Positions 57,303 through 64,000 of a DNA stretch of 64,000 nt are shown piece after piece. Positions within the stretch are counted from its first letter, which is position 1; each line of letters starts with the position of its first letter. The notes beneath the pieces are model-generated. The model did not search any database. It was not told where the DNA came from and worked only from the letters and a program-made list of their open reading frames with translations. Position numbers and translations under genes: made by a program. Source of the DNA: Streptomyces griseus subsp. griseus (GTDB taxonomy: Bacteria; Actinomycetota; Actinomycetes; Streptomycetales; Streptomycetaceae); contig NZ_CP032543.1 in assembly GCF_003610995.1 (NCBI RefSeq), positions 5,332,001 to 5,396,000 of the forward strand. The letters are read 5' to 3'.

Positions 57303-58418
57303 TCACTTCTGGCGCTTGTAGAACGGCAGCGCGACGACCTCGTACGGCTCGTGCGTGCCCCGGATGTCCACGCCCACGCCCTCGGTGCCCGGGGCGGCGA
57401 AGGCCGCGTCCACGTACGCCATGGCGATCGGCTTGCCCAGGGTGGGGGAGGGGGCGCCGGAGGTGACCTCGCCGATCACCTTGCCGTCCGCGACGACCGC
57501 GAAACCGGCGCGCGGGACCCGGCGGCCCTCGGCGATCAGGCCGACCAGCTTGCGCGGCGGGGCGCTCTCGGCGCGCTGGGCGGCGGCCGTCAGCGCCTCG
57601 CGGCCCACGAAGTCGCCCTCCTTCTCGAACTTCACGACCCGGCCCAGACCCGCGTCGAACGGGGTCAGCGCCGTCGTCAGCTCGTGCCCGTACAGCGGCA
57701 TGCCCGCCTCCAGGCGCAGCGTGTCCCGGCAGGAGAGGCCGCAGGGGATCAGCCCGTGCGCCTCGCCGGCCTCGCTCAGCGCCCGCCAGAGCTGCTCGGC
57801 GTGCTCGGGGGCGACGAAGAGTTCAAAGCCGTCCTCGCCGGTGTAGCCGGTACGGGCGATGAGCGCGGGGACCCCGGCGACCGTGCCCGGCAGGCCCGCG
57901 TAGTACTTCAGCCCGTCCAGATCGGCGTCGGTGACGGCCTTCATGATGGCGGGGGACTCGGGGCCCTGGACCGCGAGCAGCGCGTACGCGTCCCGGTCGT
58001 CGCGCACCTCGGCGTCGAAGCCCGCCACCCGGGCGGTCAGCGCGTCCAGCACGATCTGGGCGTTGCCCGCGTTGGCGACGACCATGTACTCGGTCTCGCC
58101 CAGGCGGTAGACGATCAGGTCGTCGACGATCCCGCCGTCCTCCTGGACGATCATCGTGTAGCGGGCCCGCCCGTTGCCGACGGTGGCGATGTTCCCCACC
58201 AGCGCGTAGCTCAGGAAGGCCGCGGCCTCGGGGCCGGTGACGGTGATCTCGCCCATGTGCGACAGGTCGAAGAGACCGGCCCTGGTGCGTACGGCGTTGT
58301 GCTCGTCGCGCTCGCTGGCGTACCGCAGGGGCATGTCCCAGCCCGCGAAGTCGGTCATGGTGGCGCCGAGCGAGCGGTGCAGCGCGTCGAGGGCGGTGAG
58401 GCGGGGGGCAGTGCTCAT
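57303..58418 (-). CDS. gcvT: Glycine cleavage system T protein (aminomethyltransferase)
   Basis: 371 aa from ATG 58418, with GGAG 8 bases upstream (ATG 58424 would add 2 residues). Motifs: DFAGWDMPLRY, SHMGEITVTG, GYTGEDGFELFV and GLSCRDTLRLEAGMPLYGHEL. It transfers the methylene group from the H protein onto tetrahydrofolate and frees ammonia. First gene of the operon, directly under the glycine riboswitch. A 122-bp gap with a weak acgtcac-ttcc-gtgacgt hairpin separates it from gcvH. Confidence 0.96.
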   Translation of the reverse strand: MSTAPRLTALDALHRSLGATMTDFAGWDMPLRYASERDEHNAVRTRAGLFDLSHMGEITVTGPEAAAFLSYALVGNIATVGNGRARYTMIVQEDGGIVDDLIVYRLGETEYMVVANAGNAQIVLDALTARVAGFDAEVRDDRDAYALLAVQGPESPAIMKAVTDADLDGLKYYAGLPGTVAGVPALIARTGYTGEDGFELFVAPEHAEQLWRALSEAGEAHGLIPCGLSCRDTLRLEAGMPLYGHELTTALTPFDAGLGRVVKFEKEGDFVGREALTAAAQRAESAPPRKLVGLIAEGRRVPRAGFAVVADGKVIGEVTSGAPSPTLGKPIAMAYVDAAFAAPGTEGVGVDIRGTHEPYEVVALPFYKRQK

Positions 58419-58449
58419 GGGCATGGCTCCAGGGCATGACGACGTCAGG

Positions 58450-58690
58450 ACGAATCCTCCCCATCTGTCATCGGAACCTGAGAGGTTCGCCGATAGCCCC
58501 TGTCGGAGATGCCCCGCTGACGGGGCGCCCCTGGTCACAGGGCTCGGCTTGCACCTTGGGTGGAGCCGCCGGGCGGCTCGCTTTTCAGATCTGCCTCATC
58601 CACGCGGTACGGGGCCTGAGAGATTCAAGGGAGGATCTTGCTCCTTCGGCGCCCGGCTCACACTGTGGCCGGAACTCTCCCGCGCGGATT
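58450..58690 (-). promoter_or_regulatory. Tandem glycine riboswitch upstream of gcvT
   Basis: Read on the minus strand, the leader holds two glycine-aptamer cores. The first (about 58590-58690) has GCGGGAGAGTT, then GCCGAAGGAGCAAG and a closing CTCTCAGGC. The second (about 58460-58570) has GGCATCTCCGACAGGGGC and a closing AACCTCTCAGGTTCC. The two lie about one aptamer length apart and end about 35 bases before the gcvT ATG. Glycine binding should raise expression of gcvT-gcvH-glyA-sdaA. Boundaries are approximate because they were placed by eye. Confidence 0.9.
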
Positions 58691-58891
58691 CGAACGGCCG
58701 GTATGCAGTTGGCCGGGTCATCATCGCACGCCTTGCGGCGGAGTGGGGCGGCCGGTCGGCAACGCTTGTGCGAACAGCGGAGGCGGTTGTGAAGCCTTGC
58801 CATTTCTTTACACTTCAGGAGTCAGGGTCTTCGGCCTGCTCAGCACCACAGGCCCTGGACGGTGAGCGGCCCGAAAGCAGGGGGATGGGCG

Positions 58892-59590
58892 ATGGCGTTG
58901 CAGCGGCCGGTACCGGCCTGGGAGGCCGAGCGCGGTGCGATGCCCGCACAGCCCGGCGCACCCGTACAGGAGTTGATCGCCGAGCCCGCGCCGGTGGTAC
59001 GCGACCTGCGCGGGCGCATCGGCCACGCTCCGTACAGCCTCGACTTCACCCCCGGCGACATCGTGGTCGTCTCCGGGCTCCCCGGCGGGGGCAAGTCCAC
59101 CCTGATCCGGCGGGCCGTGAGCGGCCGCGCCATCGACTCCCAGAACACCCGCGACCTCTGGGCCGCCGCCCTGCCCCGCTTATTCCCCTACGCCCTCTAC
59201 CGCCCCCTGGTCCGCGCCGCCCACTACCTCGGGCTCTGGGCCGTCCTGCGCTCCGGCGACTCCGTGGTCGTCCATGACTGCGGTACGCAGACCTGGGTAC
59301 GCCGCTGGCTCGCCCTGCACGCCGCCCGCCGGGGCCGCACACTGAACCTGCTCCTCCTCGACGTGGACCCCGCGACCGCCCGCCAGGGGCAGCACGAGCG
59401 CGGCCGGGGCGTCTCCGGATACGCCTTCGCCCGCCACCGGCACGCGGTGGCCCGGCTGATCCGCGACACCGAACGCGGTGCGCTGCCCCCCGGCTGCGCC
59501 TCGGCGGTGCTGCTGGACCGGGAGGCCGCGAGCGCGCTCGACCGGATCTCCTTCACCGGCGGGGAGGCCCCGGTCGCCTGCGCCGGTTAG
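58892..59590 (+). CDS. P-loop ATPase/kinase-like protein
   Basis: 232 aa from ATG 58892, with AGGGGG 8 bases upstream; GTG 58862 is possible. Walker A GLPGGGKST at about residues 60-68. DVDPATARQGQHERGRGVSGYAFARH and DRISF near the end resemble zeta-toxin/chloramphenicol-phosphotransferase-like AAA proteins often found in Streptomyces. It could phosphorylate a small molecule or nucleotide. The substrate is unknown. It is followed 45 bp later by the SseB pair, suggesting a loose operon. Confidence 0.8.
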   Translation: MALQRPVPAWEAERGAMPAQPGAPVQELIAEPAPVVRDLRGRIGHAPYSLDFTPGDIVVVSGLPGGGKSTLIRRAVSGRAIDSQNTRDLWAAALPRLFPYALYRPLVRAAHYLGLWAVLRSGDSVVVHDCGTQTWVRRWLALHAARRGRTLNLLLLDVDPATARQGQHERGRGVSGYAFARHRHAVARLIRDTERGALPPGCASAVLLDREAASALDRISFTGGEAPVACAG

Positions 59591-59634
59591 GGTTCTGGCC
59601 GAGCGACGAGACGGCGGAGAGAGGCACAGAGGCA

Positions 59635-60404
59635 GTGGACATTCCGGCACCGGTCCAGGCGCACCCCCAGCACGGGTGGCCCGCCAACGAGCTCGAAGAG
59701 GTGCTGACCGCCTCCCTCGGCGCCACCGACGCGGGCGGCCGCCTGGTCGAGGTGCTCGGCCGCAGCTCGGTCTGGGTGCCGCTGCCCAACGGCGGCTCGC
59801 CCGCCAGCGCCGACCTCGACCTGCCGATGATGGACATCGACGGCGCCGCGTACGTCCCCGTCTTCAGCTCCGAGGGCCAGTTCCTCAGCTGCGTCGGCAG
59901 CCATATGTCCTTCGCCGTGGCGCCCGCCCGCGACTTCGCCCGGGGGCTGCCCCCGCAGGTCGGCATCGCGGTGAATCCGGGGGCGCGGTCGGCATACCGC
60001 TGCCCCCGCCCGCCGTCGCCGAGCTCTGCCGGGCCGGGCGCACCGCCCTGGACGGGCCCGCCAGCGGCGGCCGGGTGAAGCTGTACGAGCCGGACTGGCA
60101 GCACGACCCCGTCGACTTCCTCACCGCCGTCTCCGCCGAGTTCGAGGCCACCGGCGTGGTCTCCACCGCCCGCCGCGCCCTCGCCAGCATCGAGGGCGGC
60201 GACCCCGTCCTCTTCGTCGGCGTCGAGTTCGCCACCTGGGACGGCGCGGGCCAGAGCGCGCCCATGGACGCCCTGGGCCGGGCGCTCGGCCGGGTCGAGG
60301 TGCCCTGGCCGGTGAACCTGGTCCTGCTGGACGTGGCCCAGGACCTGGTCGGCGACTGGATGCGGGAGAGGGTACGGCCGTTCTACCGTCGTGAGGGCCA
60401 CTGA
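59635..60404 (+). pseudogene. SseB-family protein, frameshifted in this sequence
   Basis: Start GTG 59635 (VDIPAPVQAHPQHGWPANE). The reading frame is normal through ARGLPPQVGIAVNPG, then breaks near 59980 in the run ccgggggcgcgg: one more G would continue GAVGIPLPPPAVAELCRAG and stay in frame to the TGA at 60402-60404 (ending FYRREGH). The whole is 770 bp, one base short of a multiple of three. The family (SseB, enhanced serine sensitivity) has unclear biochemical function. The next gene is a second SseB-like protein. Confidence 0.82.
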
Positions 60405-60472
60405 ACGTACGGTGCGAAAGCCACCGGCACGTACCGCGCGAAGGCCACCGGACGTACGGCGCGAGGGCCACG
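60391..60472 (+). repeat. Imperfect 22-25-bp tandem repeats over the SseB stop codon
   Basis: Four imperfect units (starting near 60393, 60415, 60440 and 60463) share gcgarrgccac and acgtac. The first lies over the last codons and TGA of the frameshifted SseB gene. Confidence 0.75.
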
Positions 60473-60608
60473 GCCCCGCCAGGGAACGGGGCACCGGCCG
60501 ACCGTGGCGTCAAGTCGGTGTCAGAAGTGGCGCATAAGCTGGTTTGATGGCGAGGCCGCTCCCGTGTGCCCGGGGGCGTCGACGGAACGACGAGGGGCGG
60601 GACCCAGG

Positions 60609-61397
60609 GTGAGTGCGTCAGGCACTGCGGCGGCCGGTCAGGTCGAGCACATGCTGCGCCAGGTCAGCCCCGGGCGTTACGACGCCTACGAGGCGCTGCT
60701 CGCGGCCCTCGCCGACGGCCGGGTCTGGATGCTGCTCTGGCACGGCACGGCCGGCTCACCGGACGCGCAGTACGGCTCCATGGAGGTCGAAGGCCTCGGG
60801 TACGCCCCGTGCGTCACCTCCGCCCAGGAGCTCTCCGCCAGCGGCTGGAGCCGGGCCCACGAGCTGGTCTCCGGCCGGGATATCGCCCGCGCCCTCTTCC
60901 CCGACCGCTGGGGCATCTGGCTCAACCCGCACGCCCCCGGCGGCGGCGTCGGCATCCCCTGGCTGGACCTGCGCCGGATCTCCACCGGCCTGGACCGGCT
61001 GCCCGCGGGCCCGCTCCGGCTGACCGAGCCCGCCGTGGAGCTTCCGCAGTTCTACGCCCAGCTCAGCCAGAACGCCCACCGCACCCCGGCCGTCCGCTCG
61101 CTGCGCCGCGCCTGGGTGCACCCCGCCGTCGGCGTCCCGTACCTCGCGATCGGCCTCGACCTGTACGACACCGGGCGGGCCTCCGTCGACGCGGTGCGCG
61201 CGATGATGCGGCAGTCGGTCGGCGCGGTCCCCGACGGGCTGCCCGTCTCCACCGTCGCCATGTCCGACGAGTACGACCCGGTCGCGATGTGGCTGCGCGC
61301 CAACGCCCGCCCGTTCTACGACCGCGAGGCGCACGCCCCGGCGGGACCCCCGCCGGCTGCCCCCGGTTACGGTTATCCGCCCCAGCAGCACCGCTGA
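60609..61397 (+). CDS. SseB-family protein (enhanced serine sensitivity)
   Basis: 262 aa from GTG 60609. The first part (HMLRQVSPGRYDAYEALLAALADGRVWMLLWHG) and the C-terminal half (LPQFYAQLSQNAHRTPAVRSLRRAWV, YLAIGLDLYD, DPVAMWLRANARPFYDREA) follow the SseB domain pattern also seen in the gene just upstream. The last 20 residues are Pro/Gly/Tyr-rich. Overexpressed sseB makes E. coli serine-sensitive, hence the name; its biochemical role is not known. Its place near serine/glycine genes is worth noting but may be chance. Confidence 0.85.
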   Translation: MSASGTAAAGQVEHMLRQVSPGRYDAYEALLAALADGRVWMLLWHGTAGSPDAQYGSMEVEGLGYAPCVTSAQELSASGWSRAHELVSGRDIARALFPDRWGIWLNPHAPGGGVGIPWLDLRRISTGLDRLPAGPLRLTEPAVELPQFYAQLSQNAHRTPAVRSLRRAWVHPAVGVPYLAIGLDLYDTGRASVDAVRAMMRQSVGAVPDGLPVSTVAMSDEYDPVAMWLRANARPFYDREAHAPAGPPPAAPGYGYPPQQHR

Positions 61398-61469
61398 GCT
61401 GCGGGTCTCTCCGGCGCCGCCGGTCCGTGTGACGGGGCTGGTCCCGCCGAACGCTCCCAGATGTCCGGC

Positions 61470-61518
61470 TTGTTAACCGGGCCCGGAGGGATGTCCCGGA
61501 ACTGGACGGTTTGTTAAC
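61470..61518 (+). promoter_or_regulatory. Two TTGTTAAC boxes upstream of the ABC importer
   Basis: Identical TTGTTAAC words occur at 61470-61477 and 61511-61518, 41 bp apart, about four helical turns. They lie in the 233-bp gap before the substrate-binding protein gene. They might be a paired operator; no regulator is known. Confidence 0.4.
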
Positions 61519-61630
61519 TGTCCGGGTCTCGACTAGGTCTCACCGCTATCCGGACTGTTCTCTTGCGGTGCACCCCGTCTGTAGTGTGCGGCCATCAAAC
61601 CTCACCACATGGCGAACCAGGGGTGGACCC

Positions 61631-63301
61631 ATGCGCATATTCAAGTCCCGGGCTGTCCGGGCGATCACGACAGCGGTCGCTGTCGGTCTGATCGCCACGG
61701 GCTGTTCCAGCGAGCGGGACGAGGGCGGCTCCAAGGGGGGCGACAAGGACACCTTCGTCTTCGCCGGATCCGGTGACCCCGGCTCCCTCGACCCGGCCCT
61801 CGCGAGCGACGGCGAGACGTTCCGCGTCACCCGTCAGGCCTTCGAGGCCCTGCTGGAGCACGAGCCCGGCGGCAGCAAGCTGGTCGGCGGCCTCGCCGAG
61901 AAGTGGGACAGCGACGCGGCCGGCAAGGTCTGGACGTTCAACCTGCGCCAGGGCGTGAAGTTCCACGACGGCGAGGCGTTCAACGCCGCCGCGGTCTGCG
62001 CGAACTACGACTACTGGTTCAACTGGAAGGGCACGTACCAGTCCAGCGCGGTCTCCTACTACTGGCAGACCATCATGGGCGGGTTCGCGAAGAACGAGGA
62101 CGCCGAGACGCCCAAGGCGAACTACAAGTCCTGCACCGCCAAGGACGAGAACACGGCCGTCATCGAGGTGAACGAGCCCTCGGCGAACCTGCCGGGCGGA
62201 TTCTCCCTCCAGGCGCTCGCGATCCACTCGCCGAAGGCGCTCAAGGAGTACGCGAAGCAGAACGCGACCGCCAAGGGTGACGCGATCACGTACCCCAAGT
62301 ACAGCCAGGAGGCCGGCACGGTCGCCGGCACCGGCCCGTACAAGATCGTGAAGTGGAACAAGGGGAACAAGGAAGTCTCCCTGGAGCGCTTCGACGACTA
62401 CTGGGGCGACAAGGCCAAGGTGAAGAACCTGGTCTTCCGCACCATCTCCACCGAGGAGACCCGCCGCCAGGCGCTCCAGGCGGGTGACATCGACGGCTAC
62501 GACCTGGTCGCCCCCGCCGATGTGACGACGCTGGAGAAGCAGGGCTTCGAGGTCCCGACCCGTGACGTCTTCAACATCTTCTACGTCGGTATGAGCCAGT
62601 CGGCCAACCCGGCGCTGAAGAAGCCCGAGGTCCGTCAGGCGATCACGCACGCCATCGACCGCGAGAACCTGGTCAACACCCAGCTGCCCGAGGGCGGCAA
62701 GGCCGCGACCCAGTTCATGCCCGACACGGTCGCCGGCTTCTCGGACAAGGTGAAGACGTACCCGTTCGATACCGCCAAGGCGAAGGACCTTCTCAAGCAG
62801 GCCGGCGAGGAGAAGCTCTCCATCGACTTCTGCTACCCGACCGAGGTCACCCGCCCGTACATGCCTGCCCCGCAGGACATGTTCGAGCTGATGAAGGCCG
62901 ACCTGGAGAAGGCCGGCATCACGGTCAAGCCGAAGGCCATGAAGTGGGCCCCGGACTACCTGGACGCCACCGAGGCCGGCTCCTGCGCCCTGCACCTGCT
63001 GGGCTGGACCGGTGACTTCAACGACGGCTACAACTTCATCGGCACCTGGTTCTCCGGCCCCGACAAGCAGTGGGGCTTCAAGGACAAGAAGGTCTTCGAC
63101 GCCGTGAACGCGGCCTCCAAGGTCACCGACCCGGCCGCCCGCGTCGAGGCGTACAAGAAGGCCAACGAGGCGATCATGGAGTACGTCCCGGGCGTGCCGA
63201 TCTCGTCCTCGCCCCCGGCGATCGCGTTCGCCAAGAACGTCAACCCGCCGAAGGTCTCCCCGCTGACGCAGGAGAACTTCGCCGAGGTCTCCTTCAAGTA
63301 A
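61631..63301 (+). CDS. ABC transporter substrate-binding lipoprotein (oligopeptide type)
   Basis: 556 aa from ATG 61631, with AGGGGTGG upstream. Lipoprotein signal ending IATGCSSE. The SBP_bac_5 fold is clear: GDPGSLDPALASDGETF at the start, WTFNLRQGVKFHDGEAFNA, and KPEVRQAITHAIDRENLV. It should capture peptides or another solute outside the membrane and deliver them to the permeases encoded downstream. The first permease gene starts at 63387 and runs off the window. Confidence 0.93.
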   Translation: MRIFKSRAVRAITTAVAVGLIATGCSSERDEGGSKGGDKDTFVFAGSGDPGSLDPALASDGETFRVTRQAFEALLEHEPGGSKLVGGLAEKWDSDAAGKVWTFNLRQGVKFHDGEAFNAAAVCANYDYWFNWKGTYQSSAVSYYWQTIMGGFAKNEDAETPKANYKSCTAKDENTAVIEVNEPSANLPGGFSLQALAIHSPKALKEYAKQNATAKGDAITYPKYSQEAGTVAGTGPYKIVKWNKGNKEVSLERFDDYWGDKAKVKNLVFRTISTEETRRQALQAGDIDGYDLVAPADVTTLEKQGFEVPTRDVFNIFYVGMSQSANPALKKPEVRQAITHAIDRENLVNTQLPEGGKAATQFMPDTVAGFSDKVKTYPFDTAKAKDLLKQAGEEKLSIDFCYPTEVTRPYMPAPQDMFELMKADLEKAGITVKPKAMKWAPDYLDATEAGSCALHLLGWTGDFNDGYNFIGTWFSGPDKQWGFKDKKVFDAVNAASKVTDPAARVEAYKKANEAIMEYVPGVPISSSPPAIAFAKNVNPPKVSPLTQENFAEVSFK

Positions 63302-63311
63302 TCGCACACCA

Positions 63312-63356
63312 GCGGGTCCGCCCGGCCACAGCAACCAGGTGGCCGGGCGGACCCGC
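63312..63356 (+). terminator. Strong hairpin between binding protein and permease
   Basis: Perfect 18-bp arms (63312-63329, 63339-63356) with a 9-base loop. In such operons it typically lets only part of transcription pass, keeping the binding protein in excess over the permeases, and also protects the upstream mRNA end. Confidence 0.85.
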
Positions 63357-63386
63357 ATCGACGCACGTGAGAAAGGGGCATGCGGG

Positions 63387-64000
63387 GTGCTGCGACTCGT
63401 CGTCAGAAGACTTCTCCAGCTCATTCCCACCCTGCTCGGCCTGTCGGTCCTGCTGTTCCTCTGGCTGAACCGACTGCCCGGCGGACCCGCCTCAGCGATC
63501 CTGGGCGAGCGGGCCACCGAAGCCGAAGTGGCGAGGATCAACCGCGCACTCGGGCTCGACGAGCCGGTGCACGTCCAGTACTGGCGCTTCCTGAAGCGCA
63601 TCTTCGAGCTCGATCTCGGAACCTCCACCCAGACCGGGCAGCCGGTGTGGGACGAATTCGCCCTGCGCTTCCCGGCCACCGTGGAGCTCAGCGTCGCCGC
63701 CATCCTGATCGCCGTGGTCGTGGGCATCCCGATGGGCTACCTCGCGGCCAAGCACCGCGGCGGCTGGCTGGACGTCGCCTCCGTCTCCGGATCGCTGCTC
63801 GGCATCTGCATCCCGGTCTTCTTCCTGGCCATGCTGTTGCGCGGGATCTTCTCCGTGCAGCTGGGCTGGTTCCCGAGCCAGGGCAGGCTCACCACCGGGC
63901 TCAACGCCACCGACATCACCGGATTCTCGGTCCTGGACGGGTTGTTGACCGGTGAGCTCGACGCGAGCTGGGACGCGATCATGCACCTGATCCTGCCCGC
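63387..64000 (+). CDS. ABC transporter permease (oligopeptide type), partial
   Basis: The frame opens at GTG 63387, with AAGGGG 8 bases upstream, and runs past the window end. The sequence VVRRLLQLIPTLLGLSVLLFLW is the first membrane helix, followed by PGGPASAILGERA and LGLDEPVHVQYWRFLK, the usual start of DppB/OppB permeases. At least 204 residues are visible. It pairs with the binding protein at 61631. Confidence 0.92.
   Translation, partial: MLRLVVRRLLQLIPTLLGLSVLLFLWLNRLPGGPASAILGERATEAEVARINRALGLDEPVHVQYWRFLKRIFELDLGTSTQTGQPVWDEFALRFPATVELSVAAILIAVVVGIPMGYLAAKHRGGWLDVASVSGSLLGICIPVFFLAMLLRGIFSVQLGWFPSQGRLTTGLNATDITGFSVLDGLLTGELDASWDAIMHLILP

Overview
The window is high-GC actinobacterial DNA with many GTG starts, LAxTG-type sorting signals and typical Streptomyces gene neighbourhoods. 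I infer a Streptomyces, probably near the S. griseus group, because the terpene synthase at 21.1-22.1 kb closely resembles my memory of GcoA, the (+)-caryolan-1-ol synthase of S. griseus. No rRNA, tRNA or CRISPR array was seen. Annotation was done by eye; family names come from motif recognition, not a search.

Layout. 0-8.4 kb: end of a LAxTG surface protein, a heterodimer-type ABC exporter pair, then an ABC export pair (ATPase and permease) followed by a NarL/LuxR-type two-component system. 8.5-18.3 kb: housekeeping genes (GlgX debranching enzyme, two paralogous lipoprotein L,D-transpeptidases, enoyl-CoA hydratase, RsbW-like ATPase, degenerate polysaccharide deacetylase, EF-hand protein, CopD-like membrane protein). 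18.3-20.9 kb: a patch with two IS5-family transposase remnants around a lincosamide/aminoglycoside nucleotidyltransferase gene, then a carboxylesterase and another apparent relic. 21.1-22.1 kb: the terpene synthase.

22.5-45.4 kb is the main accessory system: a chromosomal phage-tail-like contractile injection system (CIS) of the Streptomyces/eCIS type. The minus-strand operon, read from 36.2 kb downward, encodes sheath, tube, T4-baseplate-like protein, a 52-aa protein, a 1037-aa disordered protein with repeated xQR motifs, second tube protein, LysM adaptor, VgrG-like spike, PAAR tip, gp25, gpJ-like, gpI-like, and a zinc-ribbon/transmembrane/discoidin-like protein. A second membrane protein (36.9-38.3 kb) diverges from a plus-strand arm: LuxR-type regulator, PD40/DUF11 secreted protein, DUF4255 (Pvc16-like cap) and AAA+ ATPase. 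The sheath gene and the PD40 gene are both frameshifted at G/C runs.

45.5-48.5 kb carries collapsed genes: a CoA-transferase A subunit lacking its middle, a CoA-transferase B N-terminus joined to a TOBE/Mop domain, and a shortened DUF4394 protein, around a CHRD-domain protein and a class F sortase. 49.1-53.9 kb: DUF4331 protein, TPR protein and NicO-type metal transporter. 53.9-58.7 kb: gcvT-gcvH-glyA-sdaA for glycine/serine metabolism, headed by a tandem glycine riboswitch. 58.9-64 kb: P-loop protein, two SseB-family genes (one frameshifted), and the start of an oligopeptide-type ABC importer cut by the window end.

Two cross-cutting patterns stand out. Short tandem repeats (22-33 bp) sit on or just after several stop codons (6.3, 12.2, 50.7, 60.4 kb). 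Frameshifts occur only in G/C homopolymers (34.99, about 41.86, about 41.93 and 59.98 kb), which fits base-calling or assembly error as well as real mutation.
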